64,000 bases of DNA, from positions 434,001 to 498,000 of the forward strand of contig CAKMVZ010000001.1 in the NCBI GenBank assembly GCA_928721915.1, in the 5' to 3' direction. This DNA is from an uncultured Clostridia bacterium. Its GTDB lineage: Bacteria; Bacillota; Clostridia; TANB77; CAG-508. The notes beneath the pieces were generated by a model, which did no database searches, was not told the origin of the DNA, and saw only the letters and a program-made list of their open reading frames with translations. Made by a program: the position numbers and the translations under genes. Below are positions 1-8,962 of this stretch, in pieces. Position 1 is the stretch's first letter. Every line of letters starts with the position of its first letter.

Positions 1-234
1 TTGAATAGGCATTAAATCTTCCCAAAATTTCATAACTTTTTCATCTTTTGAGAAAAATCTATGACCTCCAATATCCATTCTATTTCCATTATATTTTACT
101 GTTTTTGAAATTCCACCTATATCATTACTTTCTTCTAAAATAGTTACATCATATTTTTTTGATTTATCTTTTAATAACTCATATCCAGCAGTTAAGCCGG
201 CTGGACCGGCTCCAATAATAATTACTTTTTTCAT
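1..234 (-). CDS. FAD/NAD(P)-binding oxidoreductase, N-terminal part (cut by window edge)
   Basis: Reading the minus strand from an ATG at 234 gives about 78 residues before the window ends. The first 20 residues contain a Rossmann dinucleotide-binding motif (VIIIGAGPAGLTAGYELL), followed by an acidic ILEES strand end and a GGIS segment, as in FAD-dependent amine oxidase, protoporphyrinogen oxidase-like or UDP-galactopyranose mutase-like enzymes. The family cannot be fixed because the substrate-binding part lies outside. It is divergent from the spoIIG promoter, with about 200 bases between. Confidence 0.75.
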   Translation of the reverse strand, partial: MKKVIIIGAGPAGLTAGYELLKDKSKKYDVTILEESNDIGGISKTVKYNGNRMDIGGHRFFSKDEKVMKFWEDLMPIQ

Positions 235-330
235 TTGATTTTTATGTCCTTCTATTTTTATATAAAAATCATAATATAAATTAAGAAAAAAATCAATCAT
301 TTTGTTAGATAGAGTAGAAAATTTTTTTCG

Positions 331-378
331 TTCGACAACAGGTTGTGACAAATTTCGACATAGGGTAAAGAGTATAAT
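331..378 (+). promoter_or_regulatory. spoIIG-type promoter with two Spo0A boxes
   Basis: Two exact TTCGACA heptamers (reverse complement of the Spo0A box TGTCGAA) lie at 331-337 and 354-360. A GTGACA at 345-350 and a TATAAT at 373-378 are separated by 22 bases, the unusually long spacing known for the Bacillus subtilis spoIIG promoter, where Spo0A~P activates SigA polymerase. The position 60-110 bases before spoIIGA fits. The 0A boxes and -10 are seen directly; the regulation is inferred from the family. Confidence 0.75.
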
Positions 379-440
379 AAGTTTACAAAACTAAAGACTA
401 AAAGACTAAAGCATATTAAACAAAAATTGGAGGGCTTTGA

Positions 441-1352
441 TTGACAATATATGTTGATGTAGTTTTTATAGAAAATTTATTGATAAATTACATAATTTTA
501 TGTGCAACAGCAATTATTGCTAAAAATAAAATTCATTTTTTAAAATTTTTATTAGCAAGTAGTTTTGGAAGTTTATATGCAATTTTAAATTATATTATAA
601 GTTTATCAAATTTAGAAAATATCTTTTTAAAACTATTTATATCAAGCTTTATGATTTTAATTTCATTTGATAATAAAAAAATAAAAGTATTTTTTAAAAA
701 TCTAATAATGTTTTATTTAACATCATTTACTTTTGGTGGAGCTGCATTTATGCTTTTATTTTTTGTAAGTCCAGAAAGTGTAATCTATGAAAATGGACGT
801 TTTATTGGAACATATCCACTAAAGATTACAATTTATGGAGGAATTTTAGGATTTATAATAATTACTTTAGTTGCAAAATTTATAAAAAATAAATTTTCAA
901 ATACATTATGTGATTTAGAAATATTTTTTAAAGGAAAAGTAATAAAACTTAAAACATTAGTAGATTCAGGTAATTTATTAAAAGAACCTATTAGTAATCA
1001 AGATGTAATCGTAGTTCAAAAGTCTAGTTTAGAAGATTTGATAGATAAAAAAATATTAAATGAAGCAACTTCAATGATTAAAGGAAGTTTAATAGGGGAT
1101 ATGAGTAAAGAACTTTATGAATATAAATTTAAAGTAATTCCGTTTTCTTCTTTAGGTAATGAAAATGGAGTTTTAATTGGATTTAAACCTGATTACATAA
1201 AGATTTATAGCGATGAAGAAATTATAAAAAAGGATGTGATAATTGGAATTTATGATGGGGCTTTAAGTAAAACAAATTTATATACAAGTTTGATTGGTCT
1301 TGGTTGCTTTAAAAAGGAGGGTATGAAAGATGAGTATATTACAAGTACTTAA
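441..1352 (+). CDS. spoIIGA: SpoIIGA, pro-sigma-E processing membrane protease
   Basis: 303 residues from a TTG start preceded by GGAGGG at 429-434. The N-terminal half has about five hydrophobic segments (within residues 1-155); the C-terminal half holds the aspartic-protease-like signature LVDSGN near residue 175, the family's catalytic Asp in a D-S-G context. It is the sporulation protease that removes the pro-sequence of SigE in the mother cell after a signal from the forespore. It overlaps the sigE start by 23 bases, the standard spoIIGA-sigE arrangement. No in-frame CGG is present. Confidence 0.9.
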   Translation: MTIYVDVVFIENLLINYIILCATAIIAKNKIHFLKFLLASSFGSLYAILNYIISLSNLENIFLKLFISSFMILISFDNKKIKVFFKNLIMFYLTSFTFGGAAFMLLFFVSPESVIYENGRFIGTYPLKITIYGGILGFIIITLVAKFIKNKFSNTLCDLEIFFKGKVIKLKTLVDSGNLLKEPISNQDVIVVQKSSLEDLIDKKILNEATSMIKGSLIGDMSKELYEYKFKVIPFSSLGNENGVLIGFKPDYIKIYSDEEIIKKDVIIGIYDGALSKTNLYTSLIGLGCFKKEGMKDEYITST

Positions 1353-2068
1353 AAATAAAATTTTAAAATTATGGAGAAAGTTTTTTAAAAGAAATAAAAT
1401 TCTTAAATTCCCTATATTTTATATAAATGGAAGTCAAACCCTGCCACCACCATTAGAACCATTAGAAGAAGAAAAAATTTTAAATAGATTAGGAGATGAT
1501 GATAATGAAGAAGCAAAACAAATTCTTGCACAAAGGAACTTGAGATTAGTAGTCTATATTGCTAAAAAATTTGAAAATACTGGAATGGATTTAGAAGATT
1601 TAATTTCAGTTGGAACTATAGGTCTTATGAAAGCTATAAATACTTTTAATACTGATAAGAATATAAAACTTGCAACATATGCTTCGAGATGTATAGAAAA
1701 TGAAATTTTAATGCAATTAAGACGAAGGTCTAAGATAAAAACAGAAGTATCAATTGATGAGCCTTTAAATAAAGATGGAGATGGAAATGAGCTATTGCTT
1801 TCAGATGTTCTAGGAACAGAAGCAGATATTACATCAAAGAGAATCGAAGAGGAGGTGGATAGAGATTTATTAAGGGCAGCAATTGAAAAGTTAAGCGAAA
1901 GAGAAAAGGAAATAATGGAGCTTAGGTTTGGAGTTGACTTAAGTGGAAAAGAAAAAACACAAAAAGAAGTAGCAGATAAATTACGGAATTTCCCAAAGTT
2001 ATATTTCAAGACTTGAGAAGAAAATTATGAAGAAAATGAAAAAAGATATTTTAAGTAAAACAGGATAA
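1330..2068 (+). CDS. sigE: RNA polymerase sigma-E (pro-sigma-E), with CGG +1 shift
   Basis: Early mother-cell sporulation sigma factor made as an inactive precursor. A basic, membrane-binding pro-sequence covers about residues 1-30; region 2 (NLRLVVYIAKKF, DLISVGTIGLMKA, TYASRCIENEI) and region 4 (LSEREKEIMELRFGV) follow. The frame breaks at CGG 1984-1986, codon 219. Skipping the C gives LGISQSYISRLEKK, the region 4.2 helix-turn-helix, and a stop at 2066-2068 (245 residues, near the normal length). Without the shift the DNA-binding helix is lost after about 228 residues. RBS AAGGAGGG at 1313-1320. The ORF stopping at 2016 should not be annotated as a separate truncated gene. Confidence 0.92.
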
Positions 2069-2104
2069 AAGTTACCATACTTTTATCAAAAGGGAGGAAA
2101 AAAT

Positions 2105-2997
2105 ATGGAAAAAGTAATTAATGATTGGTGTTTAAAAATTTCTTTAACAGCAAAATGCAATTTTAATTGTTTTTATTGTAATGATTTTCAAAAAAGTGTT
2201 GTACAAGGAAAAAAAGAATTAACTGATATGGAGATAAAAGACATTATAAAAGCAGCTCATGAAGCACGGAATTAATAAAATACATTGGACAGGTGGAGAA
2301 CCAACTGTTGCTAATTTAGTAGAATTTTCAGATTATGCAAAAGAGCTTCGGATATGTAGAGCAAAATATTACAACAAATGGATTTTTAATTGAAAAAGAT
2401 TTAGAAAGATTAGTTAAAAATGGTCTAGTTAGAACTAATATCAGTTTGGATTCTTTAAACAGAGAAAAGTTTAAAGAGATAACTGGTGTAGATGGACTAG
2501 AACAAGTTATGAATACTATTGAATTAAGTTCAAAAATAGTTAAGCTTACAAAAGTAAATGTTTGTTTAAATAGAAAAAATTTTGATGAAATTCATGACTT
2601 AATTGAGTTTGTTTCTACACTAGGTGAAAATGTAATAATTAAATTTTTCGAGTTATGGAAATTTAATCCAGCAGATGTTTATTTATCAAATCATATAGAT
2701 TGTGATCAAATAAGAAATAAGATTTTAGAGTTAGGAGAAATTGAAAATTTAAGCAGTATTAAAGGAAATAATCCTAATGTAGAATATTTCTTAATAAAAA
2801 GTAAAAATGTTAAATGTGGTATAGTAGCAGCTCCTACAGATTATAAATGTGGAGGACCAAGTTGTAAAAAAATAAGAGTTTATACGACAGGTAGAACATG
2901 TGAAGGAAGAAAAATAGTTACAGGAACTTATGAAGAAAAAGTAAAAGCTTTTAAAGAATTAATTGAAAAAAGATCAACTACAGTTGTTGCAAGATAG
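2105..2997 (+). CDS. MoaA-like radical SAM protein 1, two CGG +1 shifts
   Basis: Starts at ATG 2105 after GGGAGG. CNFNCFYC near residue 18 is the CxxxCxxC cluster motif of radical SAM enzymes. CGG at 2267-2269 and at 2349-2351 break the frame; skipping each C restores AGINKIHWTGGEPTV and KELGYVEQNITTNG, both typical of the MoaA (GTP 3',8-cyclase) family. RTNISLDSL and a C-terminal Cys group (KCGGPSCKK, GRTCEG) also match MoaA. Total 296 residues, slightly short, and it lacks the C-terminal Gly-Gly of true MoaA. No other molybdopterin genes are in the window, so the substrate is uncertain. Confidence 0.82.
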
Positions 2998-3038
2998 GAA
3001 ATAAAAAAGAAGAAAAAAGGAAGGAATGTGATTTTAAA

Positions 3039-4067
3039 ATGAAAGATACAAAGTGGCATTTAAGATTTTTCTTAACACCAAAATGCAATTTTTCTTGTAT
3101 TTATTGTAATCCTAACAAGTTAAGAGAACATAAAAAAGAACTTACTACAGATGAAGCAATTTCAATATTAGAATCTGCATATTTAGCAGGAATTAGGAAA
3201 GTACATTGGACTGGTGGAGAGCCAACTGTAAGGCTGGACTTATTAAAACTAATGAAAAAAGCAAAAAATCTTCGGATATAATGAGCAAATTATAACTACA
3301 AATGGTTGGAATTTACATAAAATTTTAGATGAAGCTATCGAAAATGGATTAACTAGAGTAAATGTTAGTTTAGATACTTTAAATGAAGAAAGATTTAAAA
3401 GATTAACTGGAATGAATTGTTTTGAAGATGTTTTAAAATCTATAGAAGAGGCAACTAAGAAAGTTCCACGGATATGTAAAAATGAATGTAGTTACTATGA
3501 AAGATACATTAAATGAAATACCAGATTTTGTTAATTTTGCTAGAAAATTAGATAATCATAAATTAATAATAAAATTAATTTGTTTTAACCCTAATAATCC
3601 TGCACAATTAGATGAAGAAGGAAAAGAAGTTTATAAAGAAAATAATGTATCTTTTCGGTAGTATATATGAAAAACTAAAAGAAGTAGATGAAGTAGAATC
3701 TTTAGAAAATATTGATTTTGGAGATAATCCAAATTGTGACTATTTCAGGCTTGTTAAAGCAAATGTAGTTATTGGAATAATTGCTGAGCCATCTTGGAAT
3801 TATAGATGTGGAATGAGTGAATGCAAAAAGTTAAGAATAACTCCTTTTGGTGAAGTAGCTAATTGTATTCAAGACGAGCTTACTAATATTGTGGATATGA
3901 ATGTAAAAGAAAGAGCGGAATTTTTTAAAGAAAAAATGGCTCAAAAAGAAGCAGATGACTTTTCAGGAAAGTTTAGACTTCATTATAGACCACAATTAGG
4001 AGAAATGAGGTTTGGAAAAATAGCTAAGCCACAAAAATTAGAGGAATTTGAAAAAGTAACAAGGTAG
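3039..4067 (+). CDS. MoaA-like radical SAM protein 2, three CGG +1 shifts
   Basis: Paralogue of the preceding gene, 41 bases downstream. CNFSCIYC (about residues 17-24) is the radical SAM motif and KVHWTGGEPTV follows. The frame breaks at CGG 3273-3275 (restores LGYNEQIITTNGW), CGG 3469-3471 (restores VPGYVKMNVVTMKD) and CGG 3656-3658 (restores VSFGSIYEKL), giving 341 residues, the normal MoaA length. The C-terminal cluster Cys residues are present (CGMSECKKLR, NCIQDE). The final residues KVTR replace the usual Gly-Gly. Zero-frame translation would end after 80 residues. Confidence 0.85.
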
Positions 4068-4077
4068 GTAATAATAA

Positions 4078-4857
4078 ATGAGAAATATATTTTTATATGG
4101 TGATGTAGGAAGTGATTTTAAAAATAATATAGCAGAATTTTTAAATTGCAGTAAAGATGGATATATTGCACTTTTAATGATGGACAAAGAAAGTAATAAA
4201 TATGAAGAATTGTATGGAGTTCCAATTACTGAAAATGATAGAAAATATGTAGCAGTTTATCCAGAAAATAATGGGAAACTTTGCAGAGATGATTTGGAAG
4301 TAATTTATAATGCAAGTGGAATATTAATGGCTGGGGGAAATCCTAGAGTATATAGTGATACTTATACTTTAGGAATAGCTGGAGAGTTAATTAAAAGAAA
4401 ATACTATAATGGAACTCCTTATGCTGGAGTATCAGCTGGTGCTATTTTAACAGGAGAATTTTATGAAGAAACTGTTAAAACAGCTAATATAGGAGAAAAC
4501 CAAATTTTTTTAGCAAGTAAATTTAATCCAAAAGTTTCAAACGGGAAAGAAAACATAGAAAAAGTTCAAGGTTTTGGATTTTTAAAAGAGATTTTTTTAG
4601 AACCACATTTCTCTGAATGGGGATTGTTTCCAGCCCTATTAAATAAATTAAATGATTGTAAATATATAAAAACAGGAATAGGATTTGATGAAAATATTGG
4701 AATAAAAGTAACAAACGAAAGTAGATTTGAATTTTTTGGTAAAGGAAGAGGATATATTTTATCAAAAAGAGATGATAATTTTTTATTATCAATAAAGGAA
4801 CCAAAGCAAAGATATATTCATAATAATATAAAAGTAAAAGAAGTCTTTGAAAGGTAG
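4078..4857 (+). CDS. Peptidase S51 (PepE/cyanophycinase-like)
   Basis: 259 residues, starting 10 bases after the second radical SAM gene and probably co-transcribed with it. The segment AGVSAGAI near residue 119 is the nucleophile elbow (Gly-x-Ser-Ala-Gly) of the S51 family of class I glutamine amidotransferase-like hydrolases, with Ser as catalytic residue. MAGGNP near residue 82 and a late EPHFSEWG His segment fit the fold. The family contains alpha-aspartyl dipeptidases and cyanophycinases; which substrate is used here cannot be read from the sequence. No in-frame CGG. Confidence 0.8.
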   Translation: MRNIFLYGDVGSDFKNNIAEFLNCSKDGYIALLMMDKESNKYEELYGVPITENDRKYVAVYPENNGKLCRDDLEVIYNASGILMAGGNPRVYSDTYTLGIAGELIKRKYYNGTPYAGVSAGAILTGEFYEETVKTANIGENQIFLASKFNPKVSNGKENIEKVQGFGFLKEIFLEPHFSEWGLFPALLNKLNDCKYIKTGIGFDENIGIKVTNESRFEFFGKGRGYILSKRDDNFLLSIKEPKQRYIHNNIKVKEVFER

Positions 4858-4869
4858 GAGATAAATTTT

Positions 4870-6318
4870 ATGAGAATTTACAATACTATGACTGGAAAAA
4901 AGGAAGAATTTACCCCAATTGATGGAAATGAAGTAAAAATGTATGCTTGTGGTATTACTGTGTATGATTTAAGTCATATTGGCCATGCGAGGCAAGCGAT
5001 AGTATATAGAATGATTGCTGATTATTTAAAATACAAAGGATATAATGTAAAATATGTTAGAAATTATACAGATGTTGATGATAAAATAATAAAAAGAGCT
5101 GCAGAATTTAATTCAGATGCACTTGATTTTTCAAAAAAACAGATTTTAGAAACAGAAAAAGATATGAAAGATTTACATGTTGAAGATGCAGATATTAAAA
5201 CTAAAGCGTCTGAATATATTAATCAAATTATAAAATTTATTGAAGGACTAATTGAAAAAGGATATGCTTATAAAACAAAATCAGGTGATGTTTATTATAA
5301 AGTAAGAAATTTTAAAGATTATGGTAAATTATCTCATAGAAATATTGATGATTTATTAAATGGAGTTAGAATTGAAAATGATGAACAAAAAGAAGACCCA
5401 TTAGATTTTGCTTTATGGAAAAGTGCTAAACCAGAAGAAATATCATGGGAATCACCTTTTGGAAAAGGTAGACCGCGGTTGGCATATAGAATGTTCTGTA
5501 ATGGCATTAAACACTTTAGGTGAAACAATAGATATTCACCGGTGGAGGAAGGGATTTAGTTTTTCCACATCATGAAAATGAATTAGCGCAAAGTGAAGCA
5601 TATACTGGAAAATCATTTGCAAAATATTGGACTCATTGCGGTTTAATAAAAATAAATGGAGAAAAAATGAGCAAATCTCTTCGGTAATTCCTTAACTATA
5701 AGAGATGCTTTAAAGGAATATAATTATGAAGTAATAAAATATATGATTATCCAAAATCATTATGGAACTGACTTAGATATTTCAAAATCAAGTTTTGATT
5801 TAGCAGAAAAACATTTATATTATTTTTATAATACGATAATTAAGGCTCAAAAATTTATAAATGATAATAATAAAGATAATGATTATCCCTGTATAAATAA
5901 TTTACAAATTAAAGAAAAATTTACAGAAGCAATGGATGATGATTTTGGAACACCGCTTGCAACTTCATATTTATATACAATTTTTAAATATATAAATAGT
6001 TTGTTAGAATCTCCAAAAGGTGATAAGTTAAAAATAGTATGTGAAATAAGAAGTATTTTAGAGGATGTAAAAGATACATATAAAATTTTAGGTTTATTTG
6101 AGCAAGAGCCAGAAAAGTACATAGAAGAGGTGCGTTCAAAGCATTTAAAAAATATGAATTTAAGTCCAGATGATATAAAAGAAAAAATAAAACAAAGGCA
6201 AGAAGCAAAGAAAAACAAAGATTACTCTTTAGCAGACAAAATAAGAGATAGCCTAAAATCAGAAGGAATTGATTTAAGAGATACAAAAGATGGCACAACT
6301 TGGGATTTAAGCTTATGA
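4870..6318 (+). CDS. cysS: Cysteinyl-tRNA synthetase, three CGG +1 shifts
   Basis: Class I aminoacyl-tRNA synthetase that charges tRNA-Cys. The start shows MRIYNTMTGKKEEF and the zinc Cys / HIGH-type segment ACGITVYDLSHIGHARQ. Three in-frame CGGs break the gene: 5476-5478 (restores GRPGWHIECS), 5540-5542 (restores IHGGGRDLVFPHHEN) and 5682-5684 (restores KMSKSLGN, the class I active-site loop). Spliced this way the protein has 481 residues, the usual CysS length, with no other defect. Only a 217-residue dead fragment is made without shifting. It is an essential gene, so this is strong evidence that the breaks are bypassed in the cell. Confidence 0.93.
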
Positions 6319-6342
6319 TAAAAATATTTTTAAAATAGAATA

Positions 6343-6358
6343 AAAAAAGACATTGATT
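6343..6358 (+). terminator. Left arm of a cysS terminator interrupted by the IS element
   Basis: AAAAAGACATTGATT here is matched in reverse complement by AATCAATGTCTTTTT at 7879-7893, on the other side of the IS. Together they would make a hairpin ending in a T-run, much like the one after the HEPN/MNT operon at 8761-8800. I infer the IS landed in the loop of the cysS terminator. Confidence 0.6.
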
Positions 6359-6364
6359 AAAAAA

Positions 6365-6413
6365 TGAAGTGAACCCAAATTGTTAGACAAAAAAGTTTAA
6401 CAAGGAGGGTTCA
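6365..6413 (+). repeat. 49-base inverted repeat, left copy
   Basis: Exact reverse complement of 7830-7878. It begins TGAAGTGAACCC and ends GGAGGGTTCA. It lies outside the IS end at 6433 and contains the orfA ribosome-binding region, so it looks like a duplicated IS end and not an ordinary terminal repeat. Confidence 0.85.
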
Positions 6414-6439
6414 GTACAAAAATAAATTGTACTGAACCC
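6407..6439. repeat. Hairpin at IS end junction
   Basis: GGGTTCAGTAC at 6407-6417 and GTACTGAACCC at 6429-6439 form a perfect 11-base stem around an AT-rich 11-base loop. It joins the extra left-end copy to the right end of the IS. Confidence 0.7.
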
Positions 6440-6459
6440 AAAAAGTTGGACAGTATAAA

Positions 6460-7281
6460 TTAGGCTACTAACTTGGAATGTTCTCTGTACTGAACAGGGG
6501 ACATTCCTTTTAGTTTGCTCTTAATTCTTTTGTTATTATAATATTCTATATATTCAATTATATCTTTTTCTAATTCTTCTATATTTTTGTATTCTTTTTC
6601 TTTTATATAATAAAGTTCTGACTTTAATATTCCAAAAAAATTCTCTGCGCAAGCATTATCTAAACAATTTCCTTTCCTAGACATACTTTGTCTTATTCCT
6701 TTTTGCTCTAATAAATATTGGTATTGTTTCATCTGATATTGCCAACCTTGATCTGAATGTAATATTAAATTTGTTTTATCTGGTATTTTCTTAAATGCTT
6801 TTTCCAACATATCTTCCACTTGATGAAATATAGGATGTCTAGACAAATTAAAACTTATCACCTCGCCATTAAATAAATCTACAATTGGAGATAGATAAAG
6901 CTTATCATTATTAACTTTAAATTCCGTTACATCTGTAACCCACTTTTGATTTGGTTTATCTGCTTTAAAGTTTCTATTTAATAAATTATCTGCTATTTTT
7001 CCTATTGTTCCTTGATATGAATTATATTTTCTTTTTGGTCTTTGAATACTTTGTAATCTCATTATTTTCATAAGTCTTGCAACTGTCTTATGATTTATTA
7101 TATAGCCACGATTTTTCATTTCTAATGTTATCCTTCTATAACCATAACGTCCTTTATTTTCATGAAATATTGATAAAATTTCATCTTTTTCTGCTTTATA
7201 TTTATATTCTTTCTTTATATTCTTTAAATGATAATAGAATGTACTTCTTGGTATTTCTGCTAATTTTAATAATTCTCTCAA
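6460..7281 (-). CDS. IS3-family transposase OrfB (DDE integrase domain)
   Basis: 273 residues with an HTH_21-type N-terminus (STFYYHLK, GRYGYRRIT) and the DDE catalytic core: WVTDVTEF (first Asp), LHSDQGWQYQ (second Asp) and DNACAENFFGILKSE (Glu). IS3 OrfB is normally made as an OrfAB fusion by -1 frameshifting. Here orfA ends in an AAGAAAAAG run immediately before its stop, and the -1 frame continues as VIVVDELRHKYSLREL into this ORF, so a fusion is likely. The enzyme appears intact. Confidence 0.92.
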   Translation of the reverse strand: MRELLKLAEIPRSTFYYHLKNIKKEYKYKAEKDEILSIFHENKGRYGYRRITLEMKNRGYIINHKTVARLMKIMRLQSIQRPKRKYNSYQGTIGKIADNLLNRNFKADKPNQKWVTDVTEFKVNNDKLYLSPIVDLFNGEVISFNLSRHPIFHQVEDMLEKAFKKIPDKTNLILHSDQGWQYQMKQYQYLLEQKGIRQSMSRKGNCLDNACAENFFGILKSELYYIKEKEYKNIEELEKDIIEYIEYYNNKRIKSKLKGMSPVQYREHSKLVA

Positions 7282-7313
7282 GCTATATTTATGCCTTAAT
7301 TCATCAACAACAA

Positions 7314-7823
7314 TTACTTTTTCTTGTTTTCTCGCTTGATTCTTTCCTGAACTAAGGCATTTAATTTTTTTAAGTATTCATTCTCCATTCGAAGCCTTTG
7401 ATTTTCGGCAATTAAATCTTCTTCAACTTTCTTGTTTAATTTATTCTTTTTTGGTTTAGAACTCATATTTTTTGACCTTCCACGTCGTTCTATATACAAA
7501 CCTTGTGGTCCTTCCTCATAATATATACGTTCCCATTTACTAACTACATAATCTCCTGCTAAGTTAAAATGAAATGCTGTTTCTTGACATGATAAATGGT
7601 TTTTATGCATGTATTCTACCACATTCTGTTTAAAATCTCCACCATAACTTGATTTTTGATTTTTCATTAATCCTGCATATCCATTTTCTTTGTATTTTCT
7701 AATCCATCTACGTACAAGTGTAGGTGATACGCAAAAGTATTTACCTGCGGTTTGATATCCAGCATTATTTTCTAAATAATATTTTACAACTTCTAATTTA
7801 AATTCACTCGAATATTTACTCAT
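7314..7823 (-). CDS. IS3-family OrfA (helix-turn-helix)
   Basis: 169 residues with two helix-turn-helix units: EVVKYYLENNAGYQTAGKYF followed by PTLVRRWIRKY, and a second around YMHKNHLSCQETA / DYVVSKWERIY. A C-terminal coiled coil (ENQRLRMENEYLKKL) serves for dimerisation. It binds IS ends. The adenine run at its 3' end (minus strand, plus coordinates about 7313-7325) is a plausible -1 slippery site leading to OrfAB. Confidence 0.88.
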   Translation of the reverse strand: MSKYSSEFKLEVVKYYLENNAGYQTAGKYFCVSPTLVRRWIRKYKENGYAGLMKNQKSSYGGDFKQNVVEYMHKNHLSCQETAFHFNLAGDYVVSKWERIYYEEGPQGLYIERRGRSKNMSSKPKKNKLNKKVEEDLIAENQRLRMENEYLKKLNALVQERIKRENKKK

Positions 7824-7829
7824 AAAAAA

Positions 7830-7878
7830 TGAACCCTCCTTGTTAAACTTTTTTGTCTAACAATTTGGGTTCACTTCA
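7830..7878 (-). repeat. 49-base inverted repeat, right copy (orfA-side IS end)
   Basis: Perfect reverse complement of 6365-6413. It contains the terminal TGAACCC of the IS (7867-7873 on the plus strand as GGGTTCA) and the orfA ribosome-binding site. Confidence 0.85.
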
Positions 7879-8023
7879 AATCAATGTCTTTTTTATAAAA
7901 ATTAAAATATTTATCTATTTAAATATATAAAAATTTGCAAAAAAATTACTAAAAAATAATTTTTTATATGTTTTTTAGTAATTTTATGTTATAATATTAA
8001 TATATTAAAGGAGAGGAAACAAT

Positions 8024-8425
8024 ATGAACAATATAGATTTAATGAACTATTGGATTGAAAGTTCTGATGAAGATTATAATGTAATGTATGTATTATATCA
8101 AAATAATAAAAATAATTATAGCTTATTTTTTGGGCATTTAGTGATAGAAAAGTTATTAAAAGCTCTATATGCAAAGAAAAACAAAAATTCACCTTATGCA
8201 CCTAAAAGCCATGACTTGTTATATTTAGCTGAAAAGGTAAATCTTGAACTTAATGAAAGACAAGAAGATTTACTTGATATTATTACTAGATTTAATATGA
8301 ATGCTAGATATGATGATTATAAAAAAGAGTTTTATAAAAGATGTACGAATGAATATACACTTGAGCAAATAAAAAATATAGAGGGGGTAAGAAAATGGCT
8401 AAAAGAGTTATTAGCGACAAATTAA
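8024..8425 (+). CDS. HEPN-domain protein (HepT-like toxin), copy 1
   Basis: 133 residues starting MNNIDLMNYWIESSDEDYN, a typical HEPN opening. The core FGHLVIEKLLKALYAKKN and PKSHDLLYLAEK are HEPN helices; the C-terminus contains RYDDYKKEFYKRCTNEYT. In HEPN/MNT (HepT-MntA) modules this protein is a ribonuclease-type toxin that the partner nucleotidyltransferase neutralises. It overlaps the MNT gene by 31 bases. RBS AGGAGAGG. A closely similar pair lies at 29559-30247. Confidence 0.82.
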   Translation: MNNIDLMNYWIESSDEDYNVMYVLYQNNKNNYSLFFGHLVIEKLLKALYAKKNKNSPYAPKSHDLLYLAEKVNLELNERQEDLLDIITRFNMNARYDDYKKEFYKRCTNEYTLEQIKNIEGVRKWLKELLATN

Positions 8426-8721
8426 TAATGGAAATAGTACAAAAATATGTAGAAAAAATATGTGAAAATTATAAAGTATATGCAATTATATTATTTGGAT
8501 CATATGCAAAAGGAACACAAAGAGAAGATAGTGATATAGATATTGCAATTGTTACTGATGATATTGAAAGTGATATAACAGATGAAGAATTAAAATTAAT
8601 GAGATTAAGAAGAAAGATAGATACAAGAATTGAACCACATATAATTAGAGTTAAAGAATATAAAAATGCAGAAACACCATTTATACAAGAGATAATTGAT
8701 ACAGGAATAAAAGTTGCGTAA
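8395..8721 (+). CDS. MNT nucleotidyltransferase (MntA-like antitoxin), copy 1
   Basis: 108 residues. GSYAKGTQREDSDIDIAIV is the minimal nucleotidyltransferase motif (Gly-Ser followed by Asp-x-Asp), and a third acidic residue lies in TRIEPHII. The known role in the family is antitoxin, inactivating HepT by adding AMP to it. It is translationally coupled to the HEPN gene and followed by a strong terminator. Confidence 0.83.
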   Translation: MAKRVISDKLIMEIVQKYVEKICENYKVYAIILFGSYAKGTQREDSDIDIAIVTDDIESDITDEELKLMRLRRKIDTRIEPHIIRVKEYKNAETPFIQEIIDTGIKVA

Positions 8722-8760
8722 AGATTAAAAAAATATTTGAATGTTAGTTGAAATAGAACA

Positions 8761-8803
8761 AAATACATTGATTTATTTTTATTTATAAATCAATGTATTT
8801 TTT
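8761..8803 (+). terminator. Terminator after HEPN/MNT pair 1
   Basis: AAATACATTGATTTAT and ATAAATCAATGTATTT form a 16-base stem followed by a T-run. Confidence 0.8.
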
Positions 8804-8962
8804 ATATAAATTTTAATATATATTTTTATGTGTAATTTTATTAAAATGTCATAATTTAAAAATTTTAAGTAAATAATATTAGCTTTTTTAAATATTGTAT
8901 ATCTACCATATTTTAGTCAATACAATTTATTATATTTTTAAGCTTCAAAAAATAAAAATAAT

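Larger units (their letters stand above)
6365..7878 (-). mobile_element. IS3-family insertion sequence (IS150-like) with an extra left-end copy
   Basis: Transposase genes orfA and orfB on the minus strand are bounded by ends beginning TGAACCC: TGAACCCAAAAAGTTGGACA at 6433-6452 and its counterpart TGAACCCAAATTGTTAGACA read on the minus strand from 7873. Outside the 6433 end lies a second, inverted copy of the orfA-proximal end (6370-6413). The flanking bases 6365-6369 and 7874-7878 also match, so a 49-base perfect inverted repeat bounds the whole. No in-frame CGG occurs in either transposase gene. Confidence 0.85.

Noticed and set aside
3274..3660. Separate short genes at each fragment of the broken ORFs (for example 3612-4067 or 5743-6318)
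   Set aside because: They lack ribosome sites and begin inside conserved domains of the upstream gene; they are the continued halves of one protein.
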